A DNA stretch of 64,000 bases from Butyrivibrio sp. MC2021 (GTDB lineage: Bacteria; Bacillota; Clostridia; Lachnospirales; Lachnospiraceae). The stretch covers positions 96,720 to 160,719 of the forward strand of contig NZ_KK211315.1 in assembly GCF_000621605.1 (NCBI RefSeq). Direction: 5' to 3'. A program made the position numbers and the translations under genes. Below the pieces are notes generated by a model. It was not told where the DNA came from and made no database searches. It was given only the letters and a program-made list of their open reading frames with translations. This document shows positions 61,506-64,000 of the stretch, in pieces (the first letter of the stretch is position 1; every line of letters begins with the position of its first letter).

Positions 61506-61970
61506 TCAGCAATCTTCTTTAGGTCTTATCCAGTCCAGATCCTCTTCAATTACAAAACAGTCTCCTAATTCTTCTTTTACACGTTCATACAATCTATGCC
61601 CCTCATTGTATAGCTCCCACTGTTCACTGACAGGCATAGGGCAAGGCCCTCCCGGGTCACTCCAGTCTATTAGCCCACAAACATGCTCATCAAAGTTCTC
61701 AAGCTCTGATATGAGCTCTTTTGACAAGCCTACCCTGTCATATTCAATCATCCCAACTTTTTCCCCGGTAAGCCACAGGCTTGTAGAATTATAATCCGGA
61801 GAAAACCTTAAATAATTAATTGGCCTTAGAACACGGTCTGCGCCATGTGCTGTTTCAATCGCTTTTGATATGCCTTTTGAGTAATCAATAATCATCTCTT
61901 TACCTATGAATGCCTCCAGGGTAATTGTTGACTCTACTAATTCACTGGCTTCATTCTTAAAGGTCCTCAT
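61506..61970 (-). CDS. Hypothetical protein, about 154 residues
   Basis: Uses ATG 61970 (MRTFKNEASELVES). The frame is open further up to 62219 but there it is only the off-frame of the DMP19-like gene. The protein is soluble and acidic with a Pro-rich DWSDPGGPCPMPVSEQWE segment; it looks like the immunity/SMI1-like size class, but I cannot assign it. It starts 16 bases past the upstream stop. Confidence 0.5.
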   Translation of the reverse strand: MRTFKNEASELVESTITLEAFIGKEMIIDYSKGISKAIETAHGADRVLRPINYLRFSPDYNSTSLWLTGEKVGMIEYDRVGLSKELISELENFDEHVCGLIDWSDPGGPCPMPVSEQWELYNEGHRLYERVKEELGDCFVIEEDLDWIRPKEDC

Positions 61971-61986
61971 TTTTCGTATTATTCTC

Positions 61987-62358
61987 TTACAACAAGATCT
62001 CATCCTTATGCTCTTCAACATATATCTCAAGGTAATCCGTAAGTGATGGTTTAATCCTGTAATACTCCATATCTGTAGCTTCGTAGTCATCTTCCTCGCC
62101 TTCTGTATATGCTTTATGGAAGTTGTCAGCGATTTCATCACTTGCAATCTCACGGAGTGCATCCTCCAGTTCATCAAAATCAGTGTCCTCATACATATCA
62201 AGGTAGCCACTGAATCCACCGCTATTCATCTCGTTATCATATAAGCAACATAATACTGCTTTTCTCTGGACCTCAGAGAGTGTGTCGAGGTCCCTAAAGC
62301 AAACCTCCATAACAAACTTGTTCCAACGATCCGCCTTCTCCTGCATTTCTGTTCCCAT
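61987..62358 (-). CDS. DMP19-like protein (DUF4375)
   Basis: 123 residues from ATG 62358 behind AAAGGAG. It has LYDNEMNSGGFSGYLDMYED, the NGGFxQ/Yxxxx core of DMP19-like (DUF4375) proteins; Neisseria DMP19 is a DNA mimic that blocks regulators. The protein is very acidic. Function here is not known. It is the gene before the membrane protein at 62413. Confidence 0.7.
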   Translation of the reverse strand: MGTEMQEKADRWNKFVMEVCFRDLDTLSEVQRKAVLCCLYDNEMNSGGFSGYLDMYEDTDFDELEDALREIASDEIADNFHKAYTEGEEDDYEATDMEYYRIKPSLTDYLEIYVEEHKDEILL

Positions 62359-62412
62359 ACCTTTTTCTCCTTTACACTTTTCGCTTGGTACATACAATAT
62401 ACAAATCATTCC

Positions 62413-62862
62413 TTACTTTCCTAAGTGAGCCTTTATGTTCCTCTGTTTGCACTCAAAAACAAACCTCTCTGCATTATCAAGATTAAGGTTAATGCCAAAA
62501 AGCCGTCTTCCATTTTTGTAAAAATACGCAACCTTATATTCGACTTTTCCAATGAACTCATCTTTGGAGTATTTAGTCTCAATCATCGGACTCATAAGAT
62601 TCTTGTTGTGGATTTTTATATATATTATCAGGTATCTGGCTAATACGTATTCATCAAAAACAATAAGCTTGGGAAGCGTGGCGCAAAGAAGCCACAGAGC
62701 TATAACGGCTATTATCAATGCGCATACCAGATCGCTTTTTCCAAATGGCTTAGCCAGCCGGTATGTATTAACTATACCTGCAATAGGAAGTGCAGCAAAA
62801 AGAGCTCCCATTGCATAATATATGGCAAGAACCCCAATTGAATTTCTTACGGTAAATCTCAT
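62413..62862 (-). CDS. Two-span membrane protein
   Basis: 149 residues: two hydrophobic segments near 12-32 and 45-70, then a soluble part (YSKDEFIGKVEYKVAYFYKNG) with a YcxB/PH-like look. ATG 62862 is used; the TTG at 62883 overlaps the neighbour's stop region and lacks a ribosome site. It follows the phosphoesterase gene directly. Confidence 0.55.
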   Translation of the reverse strand: MRFTVRNSIGVLAIYYAMGALFAALPIAGIVNTYRLAKPFGKSDLVCALIIAVIALWLLCATLPKLIVFDEYVLARYLIIYIKIHNKNLMSPMIETKYSKDEFIGKVEYKVAYFYKNGRRLFGINLNLDNAERFVFECKQRNIKAHLGK

Positions 62863-62879
62863 ATAACTTTTACTACCTC

Positions 62880-63578
62880 TCAATCCATCACCTTAAATGG
62901 CCTGAATCGTAAATAATCCCCTGAAACCAGACTATATCTTATACCATTTACTTTCCCCAATAAGCTGTCATGGTATCTGGCTTCGCCATGGCAATGAGCA
63001 TAGATCACATCCTGAACGCCGTATGCGTCAGCCATGAATGTAAATCTGCTGGTCTTCTCCCAGAGGGATGTTGGTGGATAGTGAAGAAACATTACAAACT
63101 TCTCAAATCCATCTTTCCTTGCTGCCTCAAAAGATTCCTTAAGCCTCTTAGCTTCACGCTCTACTAACATAGCGGCATGCTCCTCTGAATCATGACCCTC
63201 GTAGCAATATCCCTTTATGCCAACAAGCGCATAGTCACCATAGGGATAATAGTTATTTTGCAGGAAGAACAGTCGGTCTTTATACAAATCATTTAATTTC
63301 GCTGTTTTTTTAGCATCCCAGAATGTATCATGATTGCCTCTGATCAGGACCTTTTTCCCGGGAAGATTCTCGATAAATTCCAGGTCCTTCTCGCAATCTG
63401 ACAGCTTTCTTCCCCAGCTGTGATCTCCAACCAATACTAGAGTATCATCATCAGTGATCATCTTATTGCAGTTCTTCTCTATTTGTCTTACATGATTTCT
63501 CCAGATTTTTCCAAATTCATCCATTGGCTTATCAGCCTGGAAGGACAAATGCAGATCTCCAATTGCATATAATGCCAT
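62880..63578 (-). CDS. Metallophosphoesterase
   Basis: 232 residues of a calcineurin-like phosphoesterase typical of clostridia: AIGDLHLSF, LVGDHSWG, LIRGNHDTFWD, LHYPPTS and AHCHGEAR give the metal-binding set. The natural substrate is unknown. ATG follows AAAGGTG. The small decayed copy of its C-terminal motif lies at 58492-58521. Probably the first gene of the island that runs down to 58557. Confidence 0.85.
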   Translation of the reverse strand: MALYAIGDLHLSFQADKPMDEFGKIWRNHVRQIEKNCNKMITDDDTLVLVGDHSWGRKLSDCEKDLEFIENLPGKKVLIRGNHDTFWDAKKTAKLNDLYKDRLFFLQNNYYPYGDYALVGIKGYCYEGHDSEEHAAMLVEREAKRLKESFEAARKDGFEKFVMFLHYPPTSLWEKTSRFTFMADAYGVQDVIYAHCHGEARYHDSLLGKVNGIRYSLVSGDYLRFRPFKVMD

Positions 63579-63681
63579 GTTGAATTCACCTTTTTATTCG
63601 TGTAGTTAATATACTCACATACTAGAACTATACACTAGCTTCATTCGGTGTAGCCGATAGCGGCATCATAATTATTTTAAC

Positions 63682-63712
63682 AAAAAAAGAGCGATCTTTG
63701 AAAAAATCGCTC
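63682..63712 (-). terminator. Terminator, 7-base GAGCGAT stem with T-run
   Basis: Arms 63689-63695 and 63706-63712 pair over 7 bases; the minus strand then reads seven T (63688-63682). It would end the transposase transcript before the phosphoesterase gene. Confidence 0.7.
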
Positions 63713-63728
63713 CAGACTGTAGACAAAG

Positions 63729-63757
63729 TGGTCCTGAGAGCGTAGCTCTCAAGACCA
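63729..63757. repeat. Hairpin next to the transposase gene
   Basis: TGGTC-CT-GAGAGC-GTA-GCTCTC-AA-GACCA forms a stem with one mismatched step. It lies 54 bases past the transposase stop and may belong to the end of the insertion sequence. Confidence 0.5.
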
Positions 63758-63810
63758 TTTTTCTTTTTCGCGAGTGTTTTATTGATAATAAAGGATAGAA
63801 ACGGCCTCTA

Positions 63811-64000
63811 TCAGGCCATCTCTAACCGCCATTCATGCTTGATTCTTGCAAGCTTTTTCAGATTCATACACGCAAATGTAAGCGCGACCTTCATTTCCAT
63901 CCGCGCCTTGCCATACATCTGCGTATATCTGAATCCGTGGTTCTCTTTAGCTGTTCCAAAGATTCTCTCTATTGTTTCTTTTCTGTGAGAATAGAGATCC
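63811..64000 (-). mobile_element. IS1182-type transposase, 3' end only
   Basis: The last 63 codons of a transposase are visible; its start lies beyond the right edge. The end reads SHRKETIERIFGTAKENHGF, then RYTQMYGKARMEMKVALTF and ACMNLKKLARI, the C-terminal part of DDE transposases of the IS1182/IS5-like DDE_Tnp_1 group, with the third catalytic Glu in the ETIER motif. The TGA stop is at 63811-63813. Confidence 0.85.

Overview
The window looks like a chromosomal stretch of a Gram-positive, moderately AT-rich clostridial bacterium, most likely a Lachnospiraceae member close to Butyrivibrio or Pseudobutyrivibrio. Evidence: strong GGAGG-type ribosome binding sites before almost every gene, lipoproteins with Gram-positive lipoboxes, cell-wall-binding repeats, a YolD/UvrX SOS cassette, DUF4003 and DUF985 proteins, and many clostridial families. 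No rRNA, tRNA or CRISPR array was seen. All family names come from reading the protein sequences; no database search was run.

Layout. 1-8.3 kb: an edge-truncated hypothetical, a DUF2974 alpha/beta-hydrolase, a HAD phosphatase lipoprotein, a large PEP/pyruvate-binding protein without a phosphohistidine domain, and small envelope proteins (YcxB-like, PspC, DUF1232). 8.4-14.2 kb: a membrane-anchored staphylococcal-type lipase, a secreted cell-wall-binding protein, a truncated KptA, a GH43 glycosidase, xpt and a cupin. 15-16.7 kb is a scrap zone: an IS605-type remnant abutting a RelE/Phd toxin-antitoxin pair, then broken pieces of a DNA/RNA endonuclease and an RmlD-like reductase. 17-21.5 kb: phosphodiesterase, asparaginase, CstA and PRPP synthetase. 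21.5-26 kb: one operon coding an ABC exporter, a frameshifted HExxH protein and a two-component system. 26.5-29.5 kb: an iron-complex/cobalamin-type ABC importer. 29.6-41.3 kb: DUF4003 plus XRE regulator, RelA/SpoT-domain synthetase, GNAT-Nudix fusion, the LexA-boxed uvrX-yolD cassette, an M13 peptidase and an inositol monophosphatase-like enzyme.

41.3-64 kb is the accessory part. A nearly complete IS605-family element (TnpB plus its right-end RNA, tnpA cut down to 18 codons) lies against the 3' end of an rtcB-prfH RNA-repair and ribosome-rescue operon, whose leader holds a short peptide ORF, palindromic operator candidates and an attenuator-like fold. Next come a 1248-residue surface protein and a 762-residue lipoprotein with an HNH-like C-terminal toxin domain and a probable immunity gene; four tiny genes; an XRE regulator with a 796-residue glycine-zipper protein; a cytoplasmic serpin; a palindrome cluster; and a run of small, mostly acidic unknown genes (DUF2007, DMP19-like, lipoprotein, phosphoesterase) ending at an IS1182-type transposase cut by the window edge.

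The best candidates for undescribed biology are the rtcB-prfH leader region, the surface-protein/toxin operon, the XRE/glycine-zipper/serpin cluster, and the TnpB whose RuvC-II glutamate is missing from its normal place and whose degraded copy keeps a 117-base right end identical to the full copy.
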